The translations under genes and the position numbers were made by a program. The notes beneath the pieces are model-generated. The model searched no databases. It saw only the letters and a program-made list of their open reading frames with translations, and was not told the DNA's origin. Below are positions 43,679-51,811 of a stretch of DNA of 64,000 nt, in pieces. Position 1 is the first letter of the stretch; the number at the start of each line of letters is the position of its first letter. This stretch comes from Dyadobacter alkalitolerans DSM 23607 (GTDB lineage Bacteria; Bacteroidota; Bacteroidia; Cytophagales; Spirosomataceae), in NCBI RefSeq assembly GCF_000428845.1, contig NZ_AUAS01000008.1:124001-188000 (forward strand). The letters are read 5' to 3'.

Positions 43679-45724
43679 TTACCAGATCACAATCCGGGCC
43701 GAATCGGGCAGGATCATTTTGCTATTTGGTGCGCAGTTCCATGCGGCTTCAAATTCTTTCAAATGCGGCATAGGGCCATTGATACGATCTTTTGCGGGTG
43801 AATGCGGGTCGGTTTGCACCTGGTTTCGCAATGCTTCATTGGTTGTGTTCATATGCCAAACCTGCGCCCAGCCCAGGAAGAAGCGTTGTTTCCAGTTGAA
43901 GCCGTCGATAGGAGCGGGCTCCGCTTTGCCTTTCAGGGATTTTTCCAATGCATAGTAAGCCAGGGTTAATCCGCCCAGGTCGGCCACATTCTCACCGATC
44001 GTTAATGCACCGTTGATTTTAAATCCGGGTAATGCTTCAATGCCGCTGAAATAGTCGATGTATTTCTTTGTCAACTTGTCAAAGTTGGCCCTGTCCGAAG
44101 GTGTCCACCAGTTTTTAAGATTTCCCTCATCGTCAAACTGCGATCCCTGATCGTCGAAACCATGCGTGAATTCGTGACCGATAACGGCAATGATCCCGCC
44201 GTAGTTAATAGCATCGTCCGCATCGCGGTTATAAAATGGCGGCTGCAAAATCCCTGCAGGGAATACGATTTCGTTATTGAGCGGATTGTAATAAGCATTC
44301 ACCGTTTGCGGCGTCATCAGCCATTCGGCCTTATCCACCGGTTTTCCTATTTTATCAATCTCCTCCTTATGCGCGTAAAGCGACGCTGCGATGACATTCT
44401 CAAAAAGCTTATCTTTTACCACATCAATGGACGAGTAGTCCTTCCATTTATCAGGATAGCCGATCTTGTAGGTGAATGCTTTCAATTTTTTGTGGGCCTT
44501 TGCCTTGGTAGAATCACCCATCCAGGAAAGTTTGTCGATACGCTCGCCGTACACCGTGCGCACGTTTTCGATCATTTCTGAAACCTTCTTCTTGTCCTCT
44601 TCCGGGAAATATTTTTTAGAGAACAATTTTCCCAAAGGCATGCCTAACAAACCATCCGTTGAACGGATAGCGCGTTCCACTCTGGCTTTCTGCTGTTTTG
44701 TTCCGCGCATAACGGTGCTGAAAAAGCGGAAATTCTCCTGGTCAAATCTTTTGGGCAGATATCCCGCGAATCGCGACAGAAGCTGCCATTTGGTATAAAG
44801 CTTTAATGTGGCAATCGGCGTGGCTTTGAGCAGTTTGTTTACGTTTTCCAGGTAAGCTTTGTTCTGGACAACAATGCTGTCCGTCTTAATGTCTTGCTTG
44901 CCGGCAAATGTTTCAACATCAAAATCCGGAACGAGTGCCTGGAAACCTTTAAAGGACATCTTGTTATATGTCTTCACGGGATCGCGCAGCTCAACATTTG
45001 TTAATTGAAGCTTAGCCAGTTTCGTTTCAAAATCCAGGATCGTTTGCCCGGGCTTAGGATCCGCAAATGCTGCTAGCGAGAACATTTTATCCACATGTTT
45101 CACAAACTCCTCGCGTACTTTCACTGTGCTTGAATCCGTCCGTTCGTAGTAACTTCTTTCGCCCAGGCTCAGGCCGTCCTGCCCTTGATACAGGACATTG
45201 ATCTTGCTGTTTTTCAGATCCGCATCCACTCCTAGGCCCACAACCGAAGAAACACCAACCTTTTGCAATTCCCCTGAAACCGACGCAAGGTCTTTAAGTG
45301 ACTGCACTCCATTTATTTTATCCAAATAGGGCTTTAATGGTGTTATAGCACGTTTTTCAATGGTGACGGTGTCGAGATAGGATTGGTAATAATCCGCAAT
45401 TTGCTGTTCCTCGCTTCCTTTCTTACGATCTTCGAGCTTGATGATTTCGTCTATAATGCCTCTTAACCTTACCTCTTTGTTTTCTTTGTCCAACACATTG
45501 AAAGCGCCCCAGCGGCTTTCCGTTCCGGGAATCGGGTTCGCTTTTTTCCAGCCGCCATTCACATAAGTGTCAAAATCATCGCAAGCTTTCACCGTCGAAT
45601 CTAGCGAGCTGATATCAAAACCAGGCACTTTTTCACGCGTCGATTCCTGATCATTCTCTTTTTTGCAGGCCGTCATCGCAAGCGAGAATGCCAGTGCCGA
45701 ATAACATAAATTGGCTAATTTCAT
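43679..45724 (-). CDS. M13 family metallopeptidase, lipoprotein
   Basis: A 681-residue secreted zinc peptidase of the neprilysin/PepO family. Lipobox near Cys 20 (LAMTACKKEN). The M13_N helical domain (~40-430, DFDTYVNGGWKKANPIPG) comes before the catalytic part with VIGHEFTHGFDDQGS (HExxH ~515) and the third ligand motif ENVADLGGLTLAYYAL. The C-terminus CAPNSKMILPDSARIVIW is a variant of the usual CxxW-type end. It cuts peptides in the periplasm or at the surface. A POT peptide transporter gene lies just upstream (29-base gap), so the pair probably processes and imports peptides. Confidence 0.96.
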   Translation of the reverse strand: MKLANLCYSALAFSLAMTACKKENDQESTREKVPGFDISSLDSTVKACDDFDTYVNGGWKKANPIPGTESRWGAFNVLDKENKEVRLRGIIDEIIKLEDRKKGSEEQQIADYYQSYLDTVTIEKRAITPLKPYLDKINGVQSLKDLASVSGELQKVGVSSVVGLGVDADLKNSKINVLYQGQDGLSLGERSYYERTDSSTVKVREEFVKHVDKMFSLAAFADPKPGQTILDFETKLAKLQLTNVELRDPVKTYNKMSFKGFQALVPDFDVETFAGKQDIKTDSIVVQNKAYLENVNKLLKATPIATLKLYTKWQLLSRFAGYLPKRFDQENFRFFSTVMRGTKQQKARVERAIRSTDGLLGMPLGKLFSKKYFPEEDKKKVSEMIENVRTVYGERIDKLSWMGDSTKAKAHKKLKAFTYKIGYPDKWKDYSSIDVVKDKLFENVIAASLYAHKEEIDKIGKPVDKAEWLMTPQTVNAYYNPLNNEIVFPAGILQPPFYNRDADDAINYGGIIAVIGHEFTHGFDDQGSQFDDEGNLKNWWTPSDRANFDKLTKKYIDYFSGIEALPGFKINGALTIGENVADLGGLTLAYYALEKSLKGKAEPAPIDGFNWKQRFFLGWAQVWHMNTTNEALRNQVQTDPHSPAKDRINGPMPHLKEFEAAWNCAPNSKMILPDSARIVIW

Positions 45725-45753
45725 TTGTAGTGTATTGAATGTTAATTTGTTGA

Positions 45754-47244
45754 TTACGAGATTCCGCCCATCCAGCCCTTGATAGGCTTCCAGAAGATAA
45801 GCAGGATAAAGCCGAACACGGTTGTAACAATAGCGACCTGATTGAACAAGGCAGGCATTTGCATAATGTTCTCTTCATCAAACCCTCCGGCGAAGATCCC
45901 GGCAATGAGGTTACCCAGCGACGCACCTACAAACCAGATGCCCATTAGCTGGCTTACATATCGTTTGGGGGCCAGTTTGGTATAAGAGCTCAGTCCGACC
46001 GGGCTTACGCACAATTCTCCGATCGTATGCAGGAAATAAGTAAATGTGAGGAACAAAGGAGATGCAAGCTGTCCGGTAACCGCAATGTTGGAAGCGGCCA
46101 CCATTACAAAGAAGCTCAATCCCAACAAGATCAATCCAGCCGCAAATTTTACTGGAATGGATGGGTTAAGGTTTTTTGATGACAGATATATCCACAGGCT
46201 TGCCAGGACAGGCGCGAAAAGAAGCACGAAAGTAGGCTGGAAGTTCTGGAACCAGCTGGACGGCACTTCCCATCCGCCAATAACACGTTGGGTATGCCGC
46301 TCGGCAAAAATCTGAAGCGATGTTCCGGCCTGTTCGTAACCCGCCCAAAAAAGCGCTATGGCTAGGAACAGGATGATTAACACAACAACGCGATACTGCT
46401 CCACGCGGGTAAGGCCTCCGGCAAATAAGATAAATAGGAAGTAGGAAGCAGATATAATGACAATGATCACACCGGCGCCTTTTGCCAGTCCCTGCGCGGT
46501 GGTCATATCAAGCACGCCAGAAGTTTGCAAGACGATCAGTAGCACTATGAGTGCGCCGATGAAAAGGTAACCGAGCCTTTTGTTGGCTCCGTTTTGCGCA
46601 TCGGATTCAACCGTAGCAATCTTGGCCGGCGGCACGTCGCCCATTCCCTTTAGATAGCGCGCGCTTCCGTAGCGGAAAACGATCAATCCAAGAAGCATTC
46701 CAATGGCGGCTGCTCCAAAGCCCATATGCCAGCTTACCCGCTCTCCGAGATAACCTACAATGGCAATTCCAAGGAACGAGCCGAGGTTAATGCCCATATA
46801 AAAGATGGAAAATGCTGCATCACGCCGCGCACCGCCCTCGGGATAAAGCTCGCCTACGATCGAGCTGATGTTTGGTTTCAATAAGCCGGTTCCAACCGCC
46901 ACTGTCGTGAGCCCTAAAAAGAATAGCGTACTGCCGCCTGGAATCGCCAGGATAATGTGCCCCAGCATGATCACGATCCCGCCATACCAAATGGCTTTTT
47001 TCTGACCCAAAATATTATCTGCAAGCCAGCCACCAGGCAACGTCAGCAGGTATACAGATGCAGTATATAAGCCATAAATCGCGGCTGCTTCGCCTGCATT
47101 CATCCCCATTCCGCCGCGTACAGCGTCGAGGAGAAAAAGTAAGAGGATTGCACGCATTCCGTAGTAGCTAAACCGCTCCCACATTTCCGCGAAAAAAAGG
47201 ACATATAAGCCTGTGGGGTGCTTTTGGGAAATCTGTGCAGACAT
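45754..47244 (-). CDS. POT/PTR family peptide MFS transporter
   Basis: A 496-residue inner-membrane proton-coupled oligopeptide transporter. The family signature is clear near the start: FFAEMWERFSYYGMRAILLL (ExxERFxYY) and GGWLADNILGQKKAIWYGG. Another conserved stretch is VGTGLLKPNISSIVGELYPE. About 12-14 membrane segments. It takes up di- and tripeptides, fitting its place beside the M13 peptidase, with which it probably forms an operon. Confidence 0.96.
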   Translation of the reverse strand: MSAQISQKHPTGLYVLFFAEMWERFSYYGMRAILLLFLLDAVRGGMGMNAGEAAAIYGLYTASVYLLTLPGGWLADNILGQKKAIWYGGIVIMLGHIILAIPGGSTLFFLGLTTVAVGTGLLKPNISSIVGELYPEGGARRDAAFSIFYMGINLGSFLGIAIVGYLGERVSWHMGFGAAAIGMLLGLIVFRYGSARYLKGMGDVPPAKIATVESDAQNGANKRLGYLFIGALIVLLIVLQTSGVLDMTTAQGLAKGAGVIIVIISASYFLFILFAGGLTRVEQYRVVVLIILFLAIALFWAGYEQAGTSLQIFAERHTQRVIGGWEVPSSWFQNFQPTFVLLFAPVLASLWIYLSSKNLNPSIPVKFAAGLILLGLSFFVMVAASNIAVTGQLASPLFLTFTYFLHTIGELCVSPVGLSSYTKLAPKRYVSQLMGIWFVGASLGNLIAGIFAGGFDEENIMQMPALFNQVAIVTTVFGFILLIFWKPIKGWMGGIS

Positions 47245-47341
47245 AGAAGAGAAGTGTTTTATTTGGTTTAGCGGGCTGTTTTTTGAAAAAATGATAGCAC
47301 AAGATATGAAATAACGATAAAAATAAATAAACGGATAAAAT

Positions 47342-47381
47342 AAATGCGGTAACCTGCTCCATCGAGCCAGTTACCGCATTT
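47342..47381 (-). terminator. Terminator of the coiled-coil protein gene
   Basis: A 12-bp perfect stem (47342-47353 with 47370-47381, AAATGCGGTAAC) and a 16-base loop. On the minus strand it is followed by a T-rich stretch (TTATTTTAT) and lies 26 bases after the stop codon at 47407. Confidence 0.85.
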
Positions 47382-47406
47382 ACATAAAATAAGGTTATTC
47401 AAATCC

Positions 47407-48315
47407 TTACTTCACTGAGAACGAGCCTTCTCCAATGGAGAAACCTTCTGAGTAAAGTTCAATCGTGTATTTTCCCGACGCAAATGACGCATCTCTGTCA
47501 TAAAGAATGCTCACGTCCTGGTTATTATTAGTATAAGATACATCCTTACTAATGGTATATCCTTGTTCCTGACCATTGTAGTCGAACACGCCGGAGCCAG
47601 TTTTTGTATCCGAGATTGTTGCTCCGGATGGATCAATGATACGTAGATAAATGGTTTTGCTGTCTGCCGCAGTCAATGGATTTTTTTCAAGAATGAAATC
47701 AACCCGGACCTTATCAACTCTTTTGGCTTTCACATTTTCGCCTTCTCTCACTTTTCCTTTGGATGAAACAGCGTAAACCTTCACGTTCCGTGCGCGCAAT
47801 GCTGCGGCCATGGTAACCTTTGATTCAAGCTCGGTGTTTTTGGAAACTACACCTGATAGAGAGTCACTGATGGCCTGCTTGGTTGTTTCCAGTGTTGTTT
47901 TCTCCTGAACCAATGTTTCGTTTTGGCTGATCAGCTGCTGGTTCTCTTCTCTGAGCTGCGCAATTTCTTCGTCTTTTTTGTTCAGAAACGCTTCATACTC
48001 TTTCACCTTTTTGCCCATGGTAACATTGCCTTTCCGCAATGCGATACGGTCATTTTCTAGGGCTGCTTTTACTTTCTGCAATTCCTCAATGTCGCCACCC
48101 AAACCCTGAACTTCCTGGATACGTGCGTCGAGTTGTTTCGAAATAGAATCGAGCTTGATTTCAGCTGATGCGAGTTCGTTTACGCGCGATTGCAGATCTG
48201 TTTCCTGCTTATTGGTGATAGTGCGCTCATTGTAGTATAGGTAACCAAATACTGCCGCAAGAATTGTCATAAGGATCAACCCGACCAATAGACCGGTATT
48301 ATTCTTCCTTTCCAT
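47407..48315 (-). CDS. Membrane-anchored coiled-coil protein of unknown function
   Basis: A 302-residue protein with one N-terminal membrane segment (LLVGLILMTILAAVFGYLYY, ~10-28), then a long coiled coil (~30-165, heptad-like runs such as EEIAQLREENQQLISQN), then a beta-rich C-terminal domain (~180-302, RVDFILEKNPLTAADSKTIY, TIELYSEGFSIGEGSFSV). The C-terminal part looks like an adhesive or Ig-like beta sandwich. I do not recognise a named family, although coiled-coil proteins of this kind are common in Cytophagales. Single gene with its own terminator. It could be a periplasmic structural or linker protein. Confidence 0.88.
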   Translation of the reverse strand: MERKNNTGLLVGLILMTILAAVFGYLYYNERTITNKQETDLQSRVNELASAEIKLDSISKQLDARIQEVQGLGGDIEELQKVKAALENDRIALRKGNVTMGKKVKEYEAFLNKKDEEIAQLREENQQLISQNETLVQEKTTLETTKQAISDSLSGVVSKNTELESKVTMAAALRARNVKVYAVSSKGKVREGENVKAKRVDKVRVDFILEKNPLTAADSKTIYLRIIDPSGATISDTKTGSGVFDYNGQEQGYTISKDVSYTNNNQDVSILYDRDASFASGKYTIELYSEGFSIGEGSFSVK

Positions 48316-48406
48316 ATAATTTTGTTTAGGTTAAATAAAATAATTAATGGATAATGTCAAAAAACTATGCCAATACTATACGTTATCGGATAAGCATTAA
48401 ATGCAA

Positions 48407-48448
48407 AAAAGGAAGGCCCTACGCAAATTTGCATAGGGCCTTCCTTTT
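48407..48448 (-). terminator. Terminator of the lemA-TPM operon
   Basis: Arms 48407-48427 and 48428-48448 pair with a single mismatch (core AAGGAAGGCCCTA). On the minus strand it is followed by a T-run. It lies 40 bases after the stop of the TPM gene at 48488. Confidence 0.9.
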
Positions 48449-48487
48449 AAATAACAATTGCTTGATAACTAATTCGTAAATAGCGAC

Positions 48488-49267
48488 TTAATAATCTCCT
48501 CCTGCGCCTCCGCCACCAAAGCTTCCCCCTCCGAATCCTCCAAAACCACCTCCGCCGCCGCCACCTCCGCCCCAGTTTCCGGAAAAGCTTCCTCCCCCGG
48601 AATGGGTAGTATATGGCCAAATGATCGGTCCGCCAAATCCGCCCAAACCACCGCGTCCGCCTCTGCCGCCACCATTATTGCGGTTTCTGAACATGAAGAT
48701 CATAATCACGACAAATATGATTACGAAGATCAGCAATGGTGAAGATGATTCGTCGTCATTAGCTTGTTTGGGATCGGCTTTGTATTCGCCGGTCGCGTAT
48801 TTAAAAATCATGTCCACGCCTTCATCCAAACCTTCGTAAAACTGATTGTTTTTGAATTTGGGCGTAATAACCTGTGAAATGATCCTTTTAGCAATGGCAT
48901 CAGGAATAGCGCCTTCCAGCCCATAACCGGTGCTGATGTACACTTTCCGGTCTGTGGGCGCCCATAGCAGCACGATTCCGTTATCCTTGTCTTTTTGTCC
49001 TACACCCCATTCCCGGCCAAGCTTCAATGCATAATCGGCTAATGGGTAATCGCCGGTTGTGGGCACAATAACGATCACAATCTGCGAGGAAGTGGAGTCA
49101 TTGTAAGCAACGAGTTTTTGTTCTAATTGTGCCTCTTCACTTGCACTAAGCTGATTGGCAAGATCATTCACCAGCCGCGGAGGATCGGGTCGTTTGGGTA
49201 TATCCTGCGCTGCCACACGTAGGAATGTGAAGCAGATCAGACAAAAAATAATGAGGGCTTTCTTCAT
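48488..49267 (-). CDS. TPM domain membrane protein with glycine-rich tail (YgcG-like)
   Basis: A 259-residue protein with a signal peptide (ALIIFCLICFTFLRVAA), a TPM domain (~25-165, NDLANQLSASEEAQLEQKL, GIVLLWAPTDRKVYISTGYG), a membrane segment (LLIFVIIFVVIMIFMF, ~183-198) and a Gly-rich C-terminal tail (~200-259, no other feature). The TPM domain faces the periplasm and is linked to envelope protein quality control in other systems. Last gene of the three-gene LemA-TPM-TPM operon; only three bases separate it from the gene before it. Confidence 0.93.
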   Translation of the reverse strand: MKKALIIFCLICFTFLRVAAQDIPKRPDPPRLVNDLANQLSASEEAQLEQKLVAYNDSTSSQIVIVIVPTTGDYPLADYALKLGREWGVGQKDKDNGIVLLWAPTDRKVYISTGYGLEGAIPDAIAKRIISQVITPKFKNNQFYEGLDEGVDMIFKYATGEYKADPKQANDDESSSPLLIFVIIFVVIMIFMFRNRNNGGGRGGRGGLGGFGGPIIWPYTTHSGGGSFSGNWGGGGGGGGGFGGFGGGSFGGGGAGGDY

Positions 49268-49270
49268 AGA

Positions 49271-49714
49271 TCAGTGCCCGAACGAAATATCGTCCGGTAG
49301 TTCGTTGATGTCGCCAGATTGGTAGGGGAAATGCTTTTTCAATTGAAAACCGGCTTCTGCGATTCCTTTTGCAAGCCCTTCCGAATACTGCCCGTTTGAA
49401 AAATATTGCCGGAGAAGATCTTTTGTACTATTCCAAAAATCAGCGGTAACCTTCGCATCAATTCCTTTATCTCCTAAAACAGCGAACTTACGGTCTTCAT
49501 ATGCCAGGTAAAAAAGCACGCCGTTCTGTTCTGCTGTTTTATCAAGGTTCAGAAAAAGGAAGACTTCCTTAGCCCGCTCCATCACATCCGGATTAGGGCA
49601 TTTCTTTTCGATATGCACCTTTACTTCGCCGGATGTTTGTTTTTCAGCTTGCTGAATTGCTTCAATGATAAGCTGCTGCTCCTTTTCATTAAAAAAGAGT
49701 GGATCTGTGGCCAT
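49271..49714 (-). CDS. Short TPM domain protein
   Basis: A 147-residue TPM protein without a signal peptide or membrane segment (FNEKEQQLIIEAIQQAEKQT, GEVKVHIEKKCPNPDVMERA, NGVLFYLAYEDRKFAVLGD). The domain is that of the gene downstream. In bacteria with a LemA operon, one TPM protein is usually exported with membrane anchors and another is cytoplasmic; this one seems to be the latter. Role unknown beyond the family. Confidence 0.92.
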   Translation of the reverse strand: MATDPLFFNEKEQQLIIEAIQQAEKQTSGEVKVHIEKKCPNPDVMERAKEVFLFLNLDKTAEQNGVLFYLAYEDRKFAVLGDKGIDAKVTADFWNSTKDLLRQYFSNGQYSEGLAKGIAEAGFQLKKHFPYQSGDINELPDDISFGH

Positions 49715-49754
49715 GATGATCTGGTTTTAGTACTTAAGAACCAATGTGCTTTTG

Positions 49755-50336
49755 CTAAAATTGCACGGTTGGAGCTTTGTCCGAACCAGCTGCCGCTGTG
49801 AAATAACCCTTTTGAGAGAACCCGAAGATGCCTGCAAAAAGATTATTAGGGAATGTCCGCACTTCCTGGTTGTAATCCTTCACGACCGTATTGAAATCGT
49901 TTCTGGCAACCGTGATGCGGTTTTCCGTGCCTTCCAACTGCGCCTGAAGATCAAGAAAGTTTTGATTTGCTTTTAGTTGCGGATATTGCTCAACCGTTAC
50001 AAGCAGTCGGGATAGTGCTCCACTCAACTGATCCTGTGCGCCCTGGAATTTGGCGATGTTTTCCGGTGTAAGATCTCCTGCATTGATAGTGGTTTGTGTT
50101 GCCTTGCTACGTGCCTCGATTACGGCTGTTAATGTTCCTTTTTCGAAATCCGCAGCTCCCTTAACAGTGCTTACCAGGTTCGGAATAAGGTCCGCACGAC
50201 GCTGATACTGGCTTTCCACCTTCGCCCATGATTCTTTTACAACCTCGTCTTTACTTACCAGGCCATTATATTTACCGCAGCCAACAAATCCGAAAATTAG
50301 AATTACGACAATAACGGCAATGAGTCCTTTTGACAT
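49755..50336 (-). CDS. lemA: LemA family protein
   Basis: A 193-residue membrane-anchored protein. It has one N-terminal hydrophobic segment (LIAVIVVILIFGFVGCGKYN, with a Cys that could be a lipobox) and the long helical LemA domain (VKESWAKVESQYQRRADLIP, the family signature, then NLVSTVKGAADFEKGTL and NDFNTVVKDYNQEVRTFPN). The family has no settled function but is consistently paired with TPM proteins, as here. First gene of the operon. Confidence 0.96.
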   Translation of the reverse strand: MSKGLIAVIVVILIFGFVGCGKYNGLVSKDEVVKESWAKVESQYQRRADLIPNLVSTVKGAADFEKGTLTAVIEARSKATQTTINAGDLTPENIAKFQGAQDQLSGALSRLLVTVEQYPQLKANQNFLDLQAQLEGTENRITVARNDFNTVVKDYNQEVRTFPNNLFAGIFGFSQKGYFTAAAGSDKAPTVQF

Positions 50337-50379
50337 TTTATATTTAGTTTAGAGTTAATGAATTTACTTCAAAGTTGCC

Positions 50380-50387
50380 CAAAGCTA
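50380..50387 (-). promoter_or_regulatory. -7 box of the lemA operon
   Basis: On the minus strand TAGCTTTG, a TAnnTTTG match, 43 bases before the lemA start. No clear -33 box. Confidence 0.4.
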
Positions 50388-50487
50388 GCAAAATCCTTTA
50401 GAAAAACTACATGACCGGGTCGAGGCGGATTTTGTACACACTTATTACCGGATAATAGGTTTTTTCCACAATTTTAACCCTTTGACA

Positions 50488-51681
50488 TTAGTTTTCTCCT
50501 ACACCAGCAATATTGTTCCAGCGTCCCCAGTTGACGGAACCTTCGTAATCCATGAGGTGGCTTTCAAAATACATCGCCCCCCAGGTCCAGTTAACATTCA
50601 ACACATTCACCAGATAATTTGCGCATAGGGTGCGCTCGTCGGAGGTTAAGAAGCCGGTTTGTTTAAGCTTGTTCATCAATGTGTTTATCTGGGAATCACT
50701 AGTTTGCCCGTTCGTCCAGGTTTCATATAATGCATTGTCATTCTGCCAGCGGCGGAGAAACTGGTGCTGCACACCGCTCGGCTTGAACATTCTCGGCCCA
50801 AAGCGCAGCAAAGTCCAGTGGAAATAGTCGCGTGAAAGCAGGTTTTCGAGCATAGCAACATCTTCCGCGTCAGCAGGTTGTGCTTTTTTTACCTGAGAGT
50901 AAATGTATCTCGCAGAAATGCAACCGAGTGAAAGCCAGTCCGACAGGCGTGTATCGGTAAGCGGATCGGCGCTTTCGTAGCGCTTTCCTTCCTTTATATA
51001 GTCGGCCAGATATTTTTCCAAGACTGTTAATGCGACAGATTCACCTCCCTGGCTGATATTTTGTTCATCTGCACCTTCCATTTCATTGGGGTCAACGCCT
51101 ATTTGTGCCAGGATCGGGATCGGGTCCGCATCGTAATCAGCCGGTAATGTTACTTTTCCGGGTTCGGGAAGCGGCTCTTTAACTTTCAGGGCATTCTCAA
51201 TTTGCGCTGCGAAAGAAACGAAGTTGGCCGGAAGCTTTGCAATGGGGAACGGCAATGCTGTGGCATGCATCAGCGTATCCATCCAGAAGAGCTTAATGTC
51301 AATGTTAACCGTTTTGAGATTTTTGCTGAGGGAAGATTCGATGCGTGTTTCTTCGGGGGCGATTTCTTTGCTCGTATAAACATACTCGGCATTGTATTCT
51401 TCTGCGAGTCGCGCAATGATCTTTTCGGGTTCGCCTATGCGTATCAAGAGATCGCCTCCCTTTTGTCTCAAACGGTTCCTGAGGTCGACGACGGACTGGA
51501 TCAAAAATTGTCCACGCATGGCGCCTGTGCGGCGGAAGCCTAATCTTGTCTTATCGAATTGCCGGGGATCGAAAACGTAAACGGGTACAATTTCAATTGC
51601 TGATGCGACGGCAGAAAAAAGTGCTTCATTATCGCGTAAACGCAGGTCATTTCTAAACCAATAGATGATTCGCCGAGCCAT
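50488..51681 (-). CDS. Short, divergent DASH-type cryptochrome/photolyase
   Basis: A 397-residue protein of the cryptochrome/photolyase family. The N-terminal photolyase domain (~1-130, IIYWFRNDLRLRDNEALF, VPVYVFDPRQFDKTRLGF) and the FAD-binding domain (DWLSLGCISARYIYSQVKK, RDYFHWTLLRFGPRMFKP, NWTWGAMYFESHLMDYEGS) are clear. It ends at NWGRWNNIAGVGEN, where usual DASH proteins continue ~30-40 residues through an R-FN-Y-DP segment. The usual GxPxxDAxM motif near the flavin is also degenerate (WTNGQTSDSQINTLM). I see no continuation in another frame after the stop, so this is either a real short variant or an old truncation. Activity (repair or signalling) is uncertain. Confidence 0.88.
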   Translation of the reverse strand: MARRIIYWFRNDLRLRDNEALFSAVASAIEIVPVYVFDPRQFDKTRLGFRRTGAMRGQFLIQSVVDLRNRLRQKGGDLLIRIGEPEKIIARLAEEYNAEYVYTSKEIAPEETRIESSLSKNLKTVNIDIKLFWMDTLMHATALPFPIAKLPANFVSFAAQIENALKVKEPLPEPGKVTLPADYDADPIPILAQIGVDPNEMEGADEQNISQGGESVALTVLEKYLADYIKEGKRYESADPLTDTRLSDWLSLGCISARYIYSQVKKAQPADAEDVAMLENLLSRDYFHWTLLRFGPRMFKPSGVQHQFLRRWQNDNALYETWTNGQTSDSQINTLMNKLKQTGFLTSDERTLCANYLVNVLNVNWTWGAMYFESHLMDYEGSVNWGRWNNIAGVGEN

Positions 51682-51722
51682 TTATACTAACTAAATAATC
51701 TGAAAATCGAATTTTAAAAATA

Positions 51723-51756
51723 CAAACATACAAAATTTGAACCTGGGCATAACAAA
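51723..51756 (-). promoter_or_regulatory. Promoter of the cryptochrome gene
   Basis: On the minus strand TTTG (51756-51753), a 22-base spacer, then TATGTTTG (51730-51723), close to the phylum consensus. It directly abuts the terminator of the PorE-like gene. Confidence 0.5.
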
Positions 51757-51794
51757 AGAAGCCCGGTCCAGGGCATTGCCGGGACCGGGCTTCT
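51757..51794 (-). terminator. Terminator of the PorE-like gene
   Basis: A 13-bp stem (51757-51769 with 51782-51794, AGAAGCCCGGTCC) and a 12-base loop, followed on the minus strand by TTTTGTT. It starts 18 bases after the stop codon at 51812. Confidence 0.88.
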
Positions 51795-51811
51795 ATAATA
51801 TTTGGCAAATG

